Assembly: GCA_002436025.1 (NCBI GenBank)
Contig: DIXM01000012.1
Location: 124,001-188,000, forward strand
From: a candidate division Hyd24-12 bacterium UBA6080
GTDB taxonomy: Bacteria; Fermentibacterota; Fermentibacteria; Fermentibacterales; JCC-6
Direction of reading: 5' to 3'
DNA length: 64,000 bases
Of this stretch, positions 25,698 through 34,828 are shown piece after piece. The position numbers and the translations under genes were made by a program. Within the stretch, counting starts at the first letter, position 1. Every line of letters starts with the position of its first letter. Under the pieces are notes generated by a model that searched no databases, was not told where the DNA came from, and saw only the letters and a program-made list of their open reading frames with translations.

Positions 25698-26782
25698 TTC
25701 GTAACCTTTCTGGACTCGCCCTTTTGAAGGAGAAAGGCCAGAAGTCCCAGGAGACCGAGTGCGTGGAAGAAAAGCAGAACGGCCTGATACGGCCTCAATG
25801 TGGGAAGGAGCAGCGCCAGGATGCCCATCAGTATGCCCAGCAGATAAAGAAGAAGTACCGACTCCCTCAAGGTAAGCCCCACCCGTGTGAGCCTGTGGGT
25901 AAGGTGGTTGCGGTCACCCTTCATGAGGGGCGCGCCTTTCCTCTTCCGGTATATCATCACAAGAAGAGTGTCCAGAATGGGAACGGCGAGGATCAGCAGG
26001 GGTGAGAAGACGGCAAGTTCACGTATTGAGCCTTCGGGCGTGTAAACCCCGAGAACGGCAATGACCGCCAGCATGAACCCAAGCATATTGCTGCCCCCGT
26101 CCCCCATGAAGATCCTGGCCGGCGGGAAGTTGTATAGCAGGAAGCCAAGGGAGGCCCCGGCAAGGCTGGCGGCAAGGAAAGCCACTGCGGCGTTGCCGTG
26201 CAGGACGTTGACCACGGTGAAGAAAAGGGCGGAAATTGCCGATATCCCCGCGCACGAACCGTCGGAGTGGTCAAGCAGGTTCACGGAGTTGGTTATTCCC
26301 ACCAGCCACAGCAGCGTGACGGGAGCAGCCAGAAGCGAAAGGCCTGAACCTGAGAGGAACAGGCTTACGCTGGCCCCCTCAAAAACGAAGTAAATGCCAA
26401 CAAGAAGCGCAGTGATCGTGTGGAACAGCAGCTTCACCATCGGGGACATCCCTATGATGTCGTCGAGCAGGCCTGTGAGAAGCATGAGAGTGGCGCCGAT
26501 GATCATCATCACCGAAAGGGAGCCCCAGTCAAGGGGTGTGTCGCTCACTATGCCCTCGGTCAGTTCGGGCCACGCCAGATGGCCCGCCCAGACAACCACG
26601 GCGAATGAAAAGAAGAGGGCTGCTCCGCCCAGAAGGGGGGTTGGTTTCAGGTGACCCTTCTGTTCCTTGCCCGGCTTGTCCACGAAGTTCATTCGAAGGG
26701 CAACCCTGCGGGCGATGGGCGTCAGCACGGCGGATACAAGAAAAGCCCCTGTGAGGGCGGTGAAAACTGGCAGCATTGTCAC
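25694..26782 (-). CDS. WecA/MraY-type polyprenyl-phosphate N-acetylhexosamine-1-phosphate transferase
   Basis: A 362-residue protein with about ten membrane helices. Family motifs: VDKPGKEQKGHLKPTPLLGG near the N-terminus, the acidic active-site stretch as NSVNLLDHSDGSCAG (usually LDN/GxDG), and FMGDGGSNMLGF. The end has the His-rich loop GDRNHLTHRLTRVG typical of WecA. It starts a glycan on undecaprenyl phosphate. The first Asp motif is unusual in having His-Ser. It sits between the ligase gene and a MalK-type ATPase. Confidence 0.88.
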   Translation of the reverse strand: MTMLPVFTALTGAFLVSAVLTPIARRVALRMNFVDKPGKEQKGHLKPTPLLGGAALFFSFAVVVWAGHLAWPELTEGIVSDTPLDWGSLSVMMIIGATLMLLTGLLDDIIGMSPMVKLLFHTITALLVGIYFVFEGASVSLFLSGSGLSLLAAPVTLLWLVGITNSVNLLDHSDGSCAGISAISALFFTVVNVLHGNAAVAFLAASLAGASLGFLLYNFPPARIFMGDGGSNMLGFMLAVIAVLGVYTPEGSIRELAVFSPLLILAVPILDTLLVMIYRKRKGAPLMKGDRNHLTHRLTRVGLTLRESVLLLYLLGILMGILALLLPTLRPYQAVLLFFHALGLLGLLAFLLQKGESRKVTK

Positions 26783-27825
26783 GGGTACATCCTCATTCCG
26801 TCAGTTCCGAAGAAGATACAACGGAGGGGGTTCAAAGAGAAGGATACCATATCTCCCGACCCGACAACGGTATCTGGCTCACAGCGGCTGACGAGGGCTG
26901 TTCCCCCGATGGAAACATGAAGGATGACCTCGTTGCCCAGCGTTTCCATGAACTCGAGCCTGCCTTTGAAATCCCCTGAGGGATCGGGCGTCAGGTGTTC
27001 AGGTCTGACCCCGAGAAAGCAGTCTCCGTCGGGGATCCCGACGGAAGGCACGACCCCCCCGGCAGTACGGCAAACGCCGTTCTCGACCTTTCCGGGGATG
27101 AGGTTTATGCCGGGACTTCCCATGAAACCTGCCACGAACATGTTGGCTGGATCGCGATAAAGCTGAAGGGGAGGTGCGGTCTGCTGGACCACGCCGTGGT
27201 CGAGCACCGCTATGCGGTCTCCAAGGGTCATGGCCTCGGACTGGTCGTGAGTCACGTAGATCACTGTGGTCGAAAGCCTTCTGTGCAGGGCCGCAAGCTC
27301 GTTCCTCATAGTCACCCTGAGCCCGGCGTCGAGGTTCGAGAGGGGCTCGTCGAAAAGAAAGACCCGGGGTTGTCTCACGATCGCCCTTCCAAGCGCGACC
27401 CGCTGCTTCTGGCCGCCGGAAAGCTCCCTGGGTTTCCTGTGCAGCAGTTCGGATATCCCGAGAACATCCGCGGCGTTTTGCACCAGCCTGTCCATCTCGG
27501 TGCGGGGGGTTTTCCGCATGCGAAGCCCAAAGGAAAGGTTGTCGTAAACGCTCATGTGGGGGTAAAGTGCGTAGTTCTGAAAGACCATGGCGATATTCCT
27601 GCCGCCAGGTGGCTCGCCGGTGACGTCTCTTCCACCGATCCTCACCGTTCCCGAGGTTGGTTCCGTGAGTCCGGCCAGTATCCGCAGCAGGGTTGATTTG
27701 CCGCATCCACTGGGACCCACGAGAACAAGGAATTCGCCATCGCCCACTTCCAGGGAAACGTTGGAGAGTGCCGGCGGGCCGTCATCAAAGGACTTGCAGA
27801 CACGTTCGAAGGCCACCGACGCCAA
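26779..27825 (-). CDS. MalK/UgpC-type ABC transporter ATPase
   Basis: A 348-residue ATPase with Walker A GPSGCGKST (37-45), Q-loop QNYALYPHMSVYDNL, signature LSGGQ (135-139), Walker B VFLFDEP and the H-loop VTHDQSEAM. A C-terminal TOBE domain (FLGVRPEHL) places it with carbohydrate importers (MalK, UgpC, MsmX). No permease or binding protein is nearby, so it may serve unlinked transporters, as MsmX does. It overlaps the WecA-like gene by 4 nt. Confidence 0.9.
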   Translation of the reverse strand: MASVAFERVCKSFDDGPPALSNVSLEVGDGEFLVLVGPSGCGKSTLLRILAGLTEPTSGTVRIGGRDVTGEPPGGRNIAMVFQNYALYPHMSVYDNLSFGLRMRKTPRTEMDRLVQNAADVLGISELLHRKPRELSGGQKQRVALGRAIVRQPRVFLFDEPLSNLDAGLRVTMRNELAALHRRLSTTVIYVTHDQSEAMTLGDRIAVLDHGVVQQTAPPLQLYRDPANMFVAGFMGSPGINLIPGKVENGVCRTAGGVVPSVGIPDGDCFLGVRPEHLTPDPSGDFKGRLEFMETLGNEVILHVSIGGTALVSRCEPDTVVGSGDMVSFSLNPLRCIFFGTDGMRMYP

Positions 27826-27826
27826 A

Positions 27827-28201
27827 CTACCTCACCTCCAGCAGAGAGACTTCCTGGCCGTTCCAGAAACCCCTTTCAGAACACATGGGATCAGAAAGCA
27901 GCCGGTATCCGTCAACGAGAAATGCATATCGGTACATTCCACGGGGAAGGTCCGCAGGGATGGAGAGGAACCACTCGCCGCCGCCCTGATCGGTCATTTC
28001 GTCAGTCATCGGTTCGAATCGACCCGTTGGGCCCTCGGCGCCACCCCAGAGGTTCCAGTCGGAGACTACCTGTACCCGGGATGCGCCCGGGTATGACAGG
28101 AGCAGCCCAGTGGGATCGGTGCTTCGCGAGACCGGGGTCAGGGCGCTGCAGCCGCAGATGAGGGCGCAAAGAAGCGCGATTGCTCTCATATCCCGAGCCA
28201 A
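27827..28201 (-). CDS. Lipoprotein with glycogen-binding (CBM48/AMPK-type) domain
   Basis: A 124-residue protein with a lipobox (LICGC, Cys18) and one Ig-like domain carrying the CBM48 pattern: ASRVQVVSDWNLWGG near the start, GEWFLSIPADLPRGMYRYAFLVDG and a terminal PMCSERGFWNGQEVSLLEV. Such stand-alone domains bind alpha-glucans or act as structural modules. It lies 1 nt after the MalK-type gene start and overlaps the next upstream gene by 16 nt. Confidence 0.72.
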   Translation of the reverse strand: MARDMRAIALLCALICGCSALTPVSRSTDPTGLLLSYPGASRVQVVSDWNLWGGAEGPTGRFEPMTDEMTDQGGGEWFLSIPADLPRGMYRYAFLVDGYRLLSDPMCSERGFWNGQEVSLLEVR

Positions 28202-29355
28202 CCTCCCAATTCTACGGTGAAAAGCGATGTTCCCTCACTCCAGAAGTATCCAAGAAGGGCTCTGACCGGCCCCCTGAACGCAGAGATCCTTATCGTGCCT
28301 GAAGGATCGGCACTTTCAGAGAAAACATCTGAAGACAACTCGAGTGACGCCGATACGGAAGGCACCGGGGAATATGTCGCCCTGCCGGCAAGCCTGACAC
28401 TGTCCTGCGACGCGTAAACACCCATGCCGAACCCGGCCGGAGCCGCCCTGAACTCACCGAAGACAAAACCTGCCCAGTCCCCATCCCCCGAGGCGTCGGC
28501 GCCCGAACTCCAGTGAATGCCTGCGACGCTCTGCATCGAATACCTGAGCATTGCGGAAAAGGAACCTTCGCCCTGCACCGGAAACCCCAGCTTCAAAACA
28601 CCGGAGTGGGCCATCGGGCTCCCGGAAAGGTGAACCTTCAGCCCAGCCTGTGTGCTGTCGGCATCGGAATAGTGGACCCAGGGAACCAGCGACAGCGAGG
28701 CAGGAAGTCTGGCCCATTTCCCCCTCAGCTCAGCGTCAGCTCTCACAACCCCCGATGAGTCACTGTAACTGAACCATGGGACGAAGTCGGCCAATCGAAC
28801 CACACCGCAAAGCGTGTTCATCTCAACCGGTCCCCTGAAACCGTCCCACCAGACCTGGGCGAAACCAAGCCAGGGAGACCTTATCCCGGTCCAGACCAGC
28901 GTATCCGCCGAGCCTTCCCGGTACGCCCTGTAGAAGCCGTCGAAGCCAAGAATGCCCCCGCCCTCGACTGCGGCGAACAAAAGGCTGTCCCGGGATGAGT
29001 TGTCCCGCTCGCGCCAGGGACGGTCGAGGCTGAAGAGAAACGGGCTGTCAGCCCCGTATGCGGCCTGGGCGCCGATCCAGGGTGATCCAGGCAATCTGAG
29101 CCCCCCGAAAGCGTGAAGGACCTTGAATCCGCTCTCATCATGAACATGAACGGGGGAAGCCTGGGCAACTGCGTTCATGCGGTACCCTTCACCAAACACT
29201 GAGACCGAAGGCAGAAGAAGAAGGCTGTCCACGCCCAGCGTATTCAACCCTGAATCAAGGTCGGCCCCGCCGTAACTGTGGAATCCGGCGCCGGCTCGGA
29301 AGCCGCCTTCCCCGGACAGGGGTTGCAGGATCAGAAGGAAAAGAAGGGTGCACAT
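28186..29355 (-). CDS. Exported protein, probable outer-membrane beta-barrel
   Basis: A 389-residue protein with a signal peptide (CTLLFLLILQPLSG) and a mature part of alternating Gly/aromatic strands (GGFRAGAGFHSYGG; DWAGFVFGEFRAAPAGFGMGVY; PVRALLGYFWSEG). This pattern suggests a beta-barrel, though the last residue is Ile rather than Phe. No family recognised. The gene shares one base with its upstream neighbour. Confidence 0.55.
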   Translation of the reverse strand: MCTLLFLLILQPLSGEGGFRAGAGFHSYGGADLDSGLNTLGVDSLLLLPSVSVFGEGYRMNAVAQASPVHVHDESGFKVLHAFGGLRLPGSPWIGAQAAYGADSPFLFSLDRPWRERDNSSRDSLLFAAVEGGGILGFDGFYRAYREGSADTLVWTGIRSPWLGFAQVWWDGFRGPVEMNTLCGVVRLADFVPWFSYSDSSGVVRADAELRGKWARLPASLSLVPWVHYSDADSTQAGLKVHLSGSPMAHSGVLKLGFPVQGEGSFSAMLRYSMQSVAGIHWSSGADASGDGDWAGFVFGEFRAAPAGFGMGVYASQDSVRLAGRATYSPVPSVSASLELSSDVFSESADPSGTIRISAFRGPVRALLGYFWSEGTSLFTVELGGWLGI

Positions 29356-30089
29356 CAGAGCCTCCAGCTCAGTCCGGCGCCGCCCTCGGCGTCATCCTCG
29401 TCGAAAACCACGGACAGGTCGATCCTGCAGGGTCCGGTGTGGAACAGGAGTCCAGAGTGCCAGTCCTTGCCGCCAGTCCCTGCGCTGAAGGAGAGGCTCG
29501 GTGTAATACGCAGCAGTGCACCGATCTCGGGACTTTCGGGGGTGAATCCTGCGTTCAGCGTGAACGCCCTGTTGAAGACATGGGTAAAACCAAGGCTCAT
29601 CCGGGGTCTGGAGTCGGCGCTCCAGGTCGAGGCAGCACCGAGGGCGAAGGAAGGGAACACTGAGAACTGCAATGAGGCAGTGGCAAAGGGATCAAAGCCG
29701 TCCCCCGAATCGGAAGCCCCCCCGGAGCAGCCCAGCACTATGCTGGGTCCAAAAAGCCCCTCCATGAAGCCAATGGGGTCACCGGTAACGACCCACGCTC
29801 CACCGAGCGCGAATTCGAATTCGTCGACTCCGGTGTTGGCAGACGCGACCACCCCCGCCGAGAACATGTCACCAGGCAACGGCAGTCCGCCGTAGATCCC
29901 TATTTCCCCCGGACCCTCCTGAAAGCTTCGGGTCCAACCGCCCACTTCGGGACCCTGAAGCCTCGAAAGCCCCGCAGGGGCTTCGCCAAGCTCGAGGGAA
30001 GACGCTGCCCATGCTGCGGGATGAACACCCCGGCCCATGATGGACGGAGGCGAGTACAACAGTGCGGCTGCGAGAAGCAAGGCCGGCAT
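29355..30089 (-). CDS. Exported protein, probable outer-membrane protein (PorV-like character)
   Basis: A 244-residue protein with a short signal peptide (MPALLLAAALLYS). The following HPAAWAASSLELGEAP and repeated FALGAAS / SLGFTHVFN strands suggest a small beta-barrel of the kind found in FCB bacteria. No name can be given. It directly follows the sugar transferase gene, sharing one base with it. Confidence 0.5.
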   Translation of the reverse strand: MPALLLAAALLYSPPSIMGRGVHPAAWAASSLELGEAPAGLSRLQGPEVGGWTRSFQEGPGEIGIYGGLPLPGDMFSAGVVASANTGVDEFEFALGGAWVVTGDPIGFMEGLFGPSIVLGCSGGASDSGDGFDPFATASLQFSVFPSFALGAASTWSADSRPRMSLGFTHVFNRAFTLNAGFTPESPEIGALLRITPSLSFSAGTGGKDWHSGLLFHTGPCRIDLSVVFDEDDAEGGAGLSWRL

Positions 30090-31441
30090 CAGTAGGCACC
30101 CCTTCCCACCAGAACCGTGTACACGGTCCGGATGAGTATGGCAATATCAAGCATGAGTGACTGGTTGCGTATATAGTAGAAGTCGAATTCAAGGTTGTCG
30201 TGCAGGGGAAGGTCCTTTCTTCCCATGACCTGCCAAAGACCGGTTATCCCCGGTTTCACGTCGAGCCTTCTGCGCTGCCAGGCGTTGTAGTCCTGCACGA
30301 TGAAGTCCATCTCGGGACGGGGACCCACAAGGCTCATGCTGCCGTTCAGAACGTTGAAAAGCTGGGGAAGCTCGTCAAGGCTTGTTCTTCTGAGAAGCCT
30401 GCCCATGGGGGTTATCCTGGAATCCCCGGGGTCGAGCGGGGCGATCTCGTACTCCCCGGCCTGGGGCTTCATGGTCCTGAACTTGTACAGTGTGAATGGA
30501 GCACCGTTCCTGCCAATCCTCTTCTGTTTGAAGACGGGGTCGCCCTTGCCCTGAAAAAGCAGCAGAAGCCAGACAACAGCCATGAGGGGAGCCATGGCGA
30601 CAATGAAGAATGCGGAAAGGGAAACATCCAGAAGGCGCTTCGCGGCCCTGTGGTAACTGCCGGTGCGGGCCGAGCCGATCTCCACCACGGGCATTCTTGT
30701 GAGTTCTTCGAGACTGCCCGCCCCGGAAGCGATCTGAAAAAGGTCGGTCACCACCATGAAAACCACTTCGTCAGTCTGGACAGAGTTTATCGCTTCCATG
30801 ATCCCGGTCCTGCCCAGGGATGAACTTGCGAAGACAACCTCGTCCACCTTCATGCTGCCGACCAGCCGTGGCAGGTCCCGGATGGTTCCACGGACGGGAA
30901 CACCGCCGACAGTCGGCGCCACGTGCTTCTCATCCTCCACCAGCACACCCGCCATCACGTGCCTGGGTTCAGGCATGCGCATGAGCGAGGCGATGACCTT
31001 CTCGGCGTACTCGCCTGAACCCACCACCAGGACACCCGGGGCTTCCTTAACCGGAACGAGCCTTCCGGTGATCCACGCAGCGGCTTTCCTTGTGATGCTG
31101 TCGATCGGCCAGGCAACGACGATGAAAAGGAAAAGGATCACGCGGGAATAGTCCATCTTGACCAGGTAGCTTGCAGCCATCAGAAAGACCGCCAGCATCA
31201 GGTAGGCCCTGATATGGCGCGTGAGTGACGTGATGCCGTTGGCGCGCCGGTTGGGTCGGTACAGATCGGCACCCTGAAAGCATGCGAACCAGATCAGGGC
31301 GACCCATGGGATGACAGGAAGGTAAACGGCCACGGGATGATCGAACCGCGGAAGCATGGGCGCCATGACAATCGCCCTGATGTACCAGGTGAGAAGGACA
31401 GCGACCGGCACCGAAAGAAGGTCGGCGACAACCTGCCCCAT
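30089..31441 (-). CDS. Polyprenyl-phosphate sugar-1-phosphate transferase (WbaP/EpsE-type)
   Basis: Counted from ATG 31441 the protein has 450 residues: four to five N-terminal membrane helices, a Rossmann-like middle (GVLVVGSGEYAEKVIASL), and a C-terminal bacterial sugar transferase domain with KRLLDVSLSAFFIV, KFRTM, RTSLDELPQLFNVL, GSMSLVGPRPE and KPGITGLWQV. It moves a sugar phosphate to undecaprenyl phosphate. The frame extends upstream to 31636 inside the GT2 gene, with GGAGG near 31490; the true start could be a non-ATG codon about 10-15 residues before 31441. Confidence 0.9.
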   Translation of the reverse strand: MGQVVADLLSVPVAVLLTWYIRAIVMAPMLPRFDHPVAVYLPVIPWVALIWFACFQGADLYRPNRRANGITSLTRHIRAYLMLAVFLMAASYLVKMDYSRVILFLFIVVAWPIDSITRKAAAWITGRLVPVKEAPGVLVVGSGEYAEKVIASLMRMPEPRHVMAGVLVEDEKHVAPTVGGVPVRGTIRDLPRLVGSMKVDEVVFASSSLGRTGIMEAINSVQTDEVVFMVVTDLFQIASGAGSLEELTRMPVVEIGSARTGSYHRAAKRLLDVSLSAFFIVAMAPLMAVVWLLLLFQGKGDPVFKQKRIGRNGAPFTLYKFRTMKPQAGEYEIAPLDPGDSRITPMGRLLRRTSLDELPQLFNVLNGSMSLVGPRPEMDFIVQDYNAWQRRRLDVKPGITGLWQVMGRKDLPLHDNLEFDFYYIRNQSLMLDIAILIRTVYTVLVGRGAY

Positions 31442-31464
31442 AATGAAGGCACGGTCGGATTTCC

Positions 31465-32430
31465 TTACGGGGGCGAACAGTTCGATCCTCCCTTCAGAAT
31501 ACCGTTGCTGAGTCCCGCGAACAAGGCGGTGCCCCGCCACCAGCAGAAAAAGGGGATCAGGGGGGTCATGTGCGGATCGAATGACAGGGCAACAATGATT
31601 ATGGGAACGCAGGATACAAGAAAGACAACGAGCCACGCCAGGGGAACAAGCGGTGAAAGGAAACCCGCTGTTAGCGCCGGAAGAAGAAGAGGTCCCAGAA
31701 GCATCTGAACCTTCATTGTCTGGGGTGTGTATCCATCACTGCGAGCCATCCCCGGGAATTTTTTCAGAACCTTCAGCCGCCACCTGCCCCTGCTCATCTT
31801 GAGCCTGAAGTATGCACCCCAGCCCGGTCTGTGGGTATGGGCCACCCCCGCATCGGGAACGAAGCAAATCCGCCCCCCGGACTTCAGAAGCCTCCAGGAA
31901 AGGTCAACATCCTCATGGTCCGGCACCGGGAAGGTCTCGTCGAAGCCGCCGGTGGACTCCAGGCTCTCCCTCGTGAACCCTGCGGAGTAGGTGTCGGCAA
32001 TGGTCACTGCCCTTGCCCTCTCCATTATCCGGTACCGCTCCTGAAACTCAATCTGGGCAAGGCGCTGTATGGGAAGGGTTCCACCGCCCGTGTAGACGCC
32101 CTTCGAGGCGTGCCAGCCCGAGAACAGCGGGGCCGCGAGCTTCTCGGCCCAGTCCGGCATCGGGACGCAGTCGGAATCGGTGAAAAGTATGCAGCTTCCC
32201 CCTGATGCCCTCCAGCCGCGATTTCTCGCCCCGGCGGGTCCGGTTCTCACGGGGCTTGTCAGCACAATGTCGGCCAGGCCGCACACCTCTTCCGGACACA
32301 CGGGTCCATCAATGCTCAGAACTATTTCAAGTGAAGACCTCACGGTCTGACAGGCCAGCGCTTCGAGGCAGCGTAGAAGCGGCCCGGTGGGGCCGTGGAA
32401 GGGAACGACAACAGAGATCCGTTTCATCAT
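31465..32430 (-). CDS. Family 2 glycosyltransferase
   Basis: A 321-residue GT-A enzyme. MKRISVVVPFHGPTGPLLRCLEAL is the N-terminal nucleotide-binding part, ILFTDSDCVP holds the DxD-like motif, and PVPDHEDVDLSWRLLKSGG the catalytic ED. Two hydrophobic helices at the C-terminus anchor it. It adds a sugar in surface glycan synthesis; donor and acceptor unknown. It overlaps the radical SAM gene by 4 nt. Confidence 0.9.
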   Translation of the reverse strand: MMKRISVVVPFHGPTGPLLRCLEALACQTVRSSLEIVLSIDGPVCPEEVCGLADIVLTSPVRTGPAGARNRGWRASGGSCILFTDSDCVPMPDWAEKLAAPLFSGWHASKGVYTGGGTLPIQRLAQIEFQERYRIMERARAVTIADTYSAGFTRESLESTGGFDETFPVPDHEDVDLSWRLLKSGGRICFVPDAGVAHTHRPGWGAYFRLKMSRGRWRLKVLKKFPGMARSDGYTPQTMKVQMLLGPLLLPALTAGFLSPLVPLAWLVVFLVSCVPIIIVALSFDPHMTPLIPFFCWWRGTALFAGLSNGILKGGSNCSPP

Positions 32431-33866
32431 CCCCGTCTGAGCATGTGCCGTCGGAAGGTTCGAAAGGCCAGGAGAACGCTGCGCCTCTCGTCCCTGTCCC
32501 CAACCGTGCGCATGAACTTGCCAAGCAGGTAGCGGGGTCTAAGGTAGAACTTCCTTCTGGCCCTGTCACAGAAATCGACGAGATCCTCCGGGGAAAGATC
32601 AACGGTCCTGACCACGCAGTTGTGCGTGCCGTCGGGCTTCAGCCAGTCCCGAAAGGACGCGGGAACGATGCAGCCGTCTTCGCAGGCGAACCTGTATGCC
32701 ATGGTTCCCGGGTAGACCATCAAAGGGTAGAACTGAGCCGTGTCGGGGTTCAGTTCGAGGGCGAACGAGAGTGTCTCCTCCATTGTGGCACGGGTTTCTC
32801 CCCGGGTGCCGACCATGAAACAACCGTGAACCCGTACCCGCGCCCTGCGGCAGTCCGAAGCGAACCTTCGCATGCGTGCGGTCGTGAGGTTCTTGCCCAT
32901 TGCCGCCAGGATCCTGTCGCTTCCGCTCTCAAATCCAACGCACACCGTTCTGAGGCCCGCCTTCCTGCACAGGAGAAGGGTATCGAAATCCATGTCGGCG
33001 CGCATGTTGCACGACCAGCTCATAGAAACCCTGCGCTGGATCATTTCCCGGGCGATGGCCGCGAGCCGCTCGCGGTCGGCGGTCATGGTGTCATCCTCGA
33101 AGAAGACTGCCCGGACTTCAGGCATGTTCTTCGCAACCCATTCCACCTCGTCAACGATGTTCACAGGCGAGCGCGCCCTGAAAACATGCCCGGTGAGCGT
33201 CTGGGGGAAGACGCAGAAAGTGCAGTGGTTTGGGCAGCCCCTCCCCCCCATGATCATCACCTGCGGATGCAGCGCGTTGGGGTTTGAGTACCTTCTTACC
33301 GGAAGATGCCTTGCGTAGACCTCACTGACGAAGGGAAGGCTGTCGAGGTCTTCCAGGGGTTCAGCCCGGGGAGTGTCCACAATTCCGCCTTCGTTCCGCA
33401 AAACCAGCCCGGGAACTATCTCGAGCGGCATGTTCTCCGAAATCGCTTCGGCAGCGCCCAGTAGAGGCTTTTCGTACTCACCCGCCACAACTCCCCTGAA
33501 CAGGGACCCCAGGGCAATAGTCGCCGCGGGCAGGGCGGAAGGGTGGGTTCCCACCAGAAGAACGGTGAGACCCTTCGATGCAATGTCGTCCGCGATCTTC
33601 ACGTCGGAAGCTATGGATGGGGTCGAGGTTTCCACCACCACCAGGGATGGCGCGAAATCACGTATGCGTTCCAGGACTTGGGATGAGGACATGTCCATCG
33701 CAGGGGCGTCGATGAACTGGACTTCGTGGCCCGCCTGCTCGAGGGCGGCCACCGCATATGAGAGCCAGATCGGGTAATAGAGGCAACCGCTCCGGGTGAC
33801 CGCGGGGCTTCTCTGACCCCGGCTGTACCCCGGAAGGAACGGTGGATTGAGGGCTGTTATCCTCAT
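32427..33866 (-). CDS. B12-binding radical SAM protein (first copy)
   Basis: A 479-residue protein with an N-terminal cobalamin-binding fold (EQAGHEVQFIDAPAMDMS; LLVGTHPSALP) and a radical SAM barrel with GGRGCPNHCTFCVFPQTL giving the CxxxCxxC cluster site. The tail (CDRARRKFYLRPRYLLGKFMRTVGD) resembles BchE-like enzymes in polysaccharide and lipid clusters. Substrate unknown; methylation or rearrangement of a glycan or lipid carrier is plausible. A paralogue lies at 36884-38296. Confidence 0.88.
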   Translation of the reverse strand: MRITALNPPFLPGYSRGQRSPAVTRSGCLYYPIWLSYAVAALEQAGHEVQFIDAPAMDMSSSQVLERIRDFAPSLVVVETSTPSIASDVKIADDIASKGLTVLLVGTHPSALPAATIALGSLFRGVVAGEYEKPLLGAAEAISENMPLEIVPGLVLRNEGGIVDTPRAEPLEDLDSLPFVSEVYARHLPVRRYSNPNALHPQVMIMGGRGCPNHCTFCVFPQTLTGHVFRARSPVNIVDEVEWVAKNMPEVRAVFFEDDTMTADRERLAAIAREMIQRRVSMSWSCNMRADMDFDTLLLCRKAGLRTVCVGFESGSDRILAAMGKNLTTARMRRFASDCRRARVRVHGCFMVGTRGETRATMEETLSFALELNPDTAQFYPLMVYPGTMAYRFACEDGCIVPASFRDWLKPDGTHNCVVRTVDLSPEDLVDFCDRARRKFYLRPRYLLGKFMRTVGDRDERRSVLLAFRTFRRHMLRRG

Positions 33867-34828
33867 ACAAGAACGCTTTCCAGAGCTTCGATTACCCGGA
33901 TGCCCTTTATGGAATCCATGCAGACCATACCCTTCTCACATCCCTGGAAAATACCGTTGGAATAGCACGGCGCACACTTTGCAGAGGGCGTCACCGGAAC
34001 TATGGAGCCCGCGGGGTAAAGCGCGCCAGGATCCGTCGGACCGAAGACCACCACCGAGGGAACGCCGCCCGCCACTGCCAGGTGCGCCGGTCCACTGTCG
34101 TTCCCCGCGAAGGCGGCGGCCCTGGCTATCAGGGAGGCGGTGACCCCCCATGTGCATCTACCGGCCATGTTCAGAGTGCACCCCGCTCTTTCCACGAGGG
34201 TACTGTCGCCAGGGCCCCCTACTCCCACTGTCCTGAAACCCCTCGTGTGAAGGTACGATACGACCGAGGTCCATCCTTCGCTTGACCAGCGCTTGGCCGG
34301 AACGGACTGTCTTGGATTGAAGCCTCCGCCAGGGGAGACAACGCAGTAAGGGGAGGGTTCGGAGCACGTGAGCGCTGCCGCACTGGAAACCTCTTCGGAT
34401 GAAAGGGGGAAAACAGGCACGATGCTCTCCGGATCGACCCCGGCTATTCCAGCATAGGCACGCGCCGCGGGTCTTCCATTGAAACCCCGGGCGGTCTCCC
34501 ACGTGCCAATGGGTTCATCGGCCCCGCTGTGCACAGGTGCGGCTGTAAGAAACCTGAGCCACCTCCTCATCGTTCCGGAGAAGCCGAAGAAATAAACCCT
34601 TTCGAACCCCCGAAGCCTCCTTCGAAGAGACCAGGCCAGAAGTGAGAGAGGGTTGCCTGGAATCGGAGCCTCGATGACCCCGCAAAGACCCGGAAGACGC
34701 TTCCAGACCGGCAGTGCCGACGGACCCGTGAGGACCGTGACGCTGTGAACGGCTGTCAGTGCCGCTACCGCCGGTGTGCACATCAGGGCGTCCCCGAAAG
34801 CGTGGGTTCGAACCGCAAGCACCCTCAT
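33863..34828 (-). CDS. Family 9 (heptosyltransferase-like) glycosyltransferase
   Basis: A 321-residue GT-B enzyme of the ADP-heptose:LPS heptosyltransferase family. The start RVLAVRTHAFGDALMCTPAVAAL, the central VVSPGGGFNPRQSVPAKRW and the donor site FAGNDSGPAHLAVAGGVPSVVVFGPTDP are typical. It adds a heptose or related sugar to an LPS-like core. Overlaps both neighbours by 4 nt. Confidence 0.9.
   Translation of the reverse strand: MRVLAVRTHAFGDALMCTPAVAALTAVHSVTVLTGPSALPVWKRLPGLCGVIEAPIPGNPLSLLAWSLRRRLRGFERVYFFGFSGTMRRWLRFLTAAPVHSGADEPIGTWETARGFNGRPAARAYAGIAGVDPESIVPVFPLSSEEVSSAAALTCSEPSPYCVVSPGGGFNPRQSVPAKRWSSEGWTSVVSYLHTRGFRTVGVGGPGDSTLVERAGCTLNMAGRCTWGVTASLIARAAAFAGNDSGPAHLAVAGGVPSVVVFGPTDPGALYPAGSIVPVTPSAKCAPCYSNGIFQGCEKGMVCMDSIKGIRVIEALESVLV

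Noticed and set aside
32205..33287. Plus-strand 360-codon open frame opposite the radical SAM gene
   Set aside because: Antisense of a protein with intact CxxxCxxC and cobalamin-binding regions; the translated text is Arg/Pro-rich without any domain.
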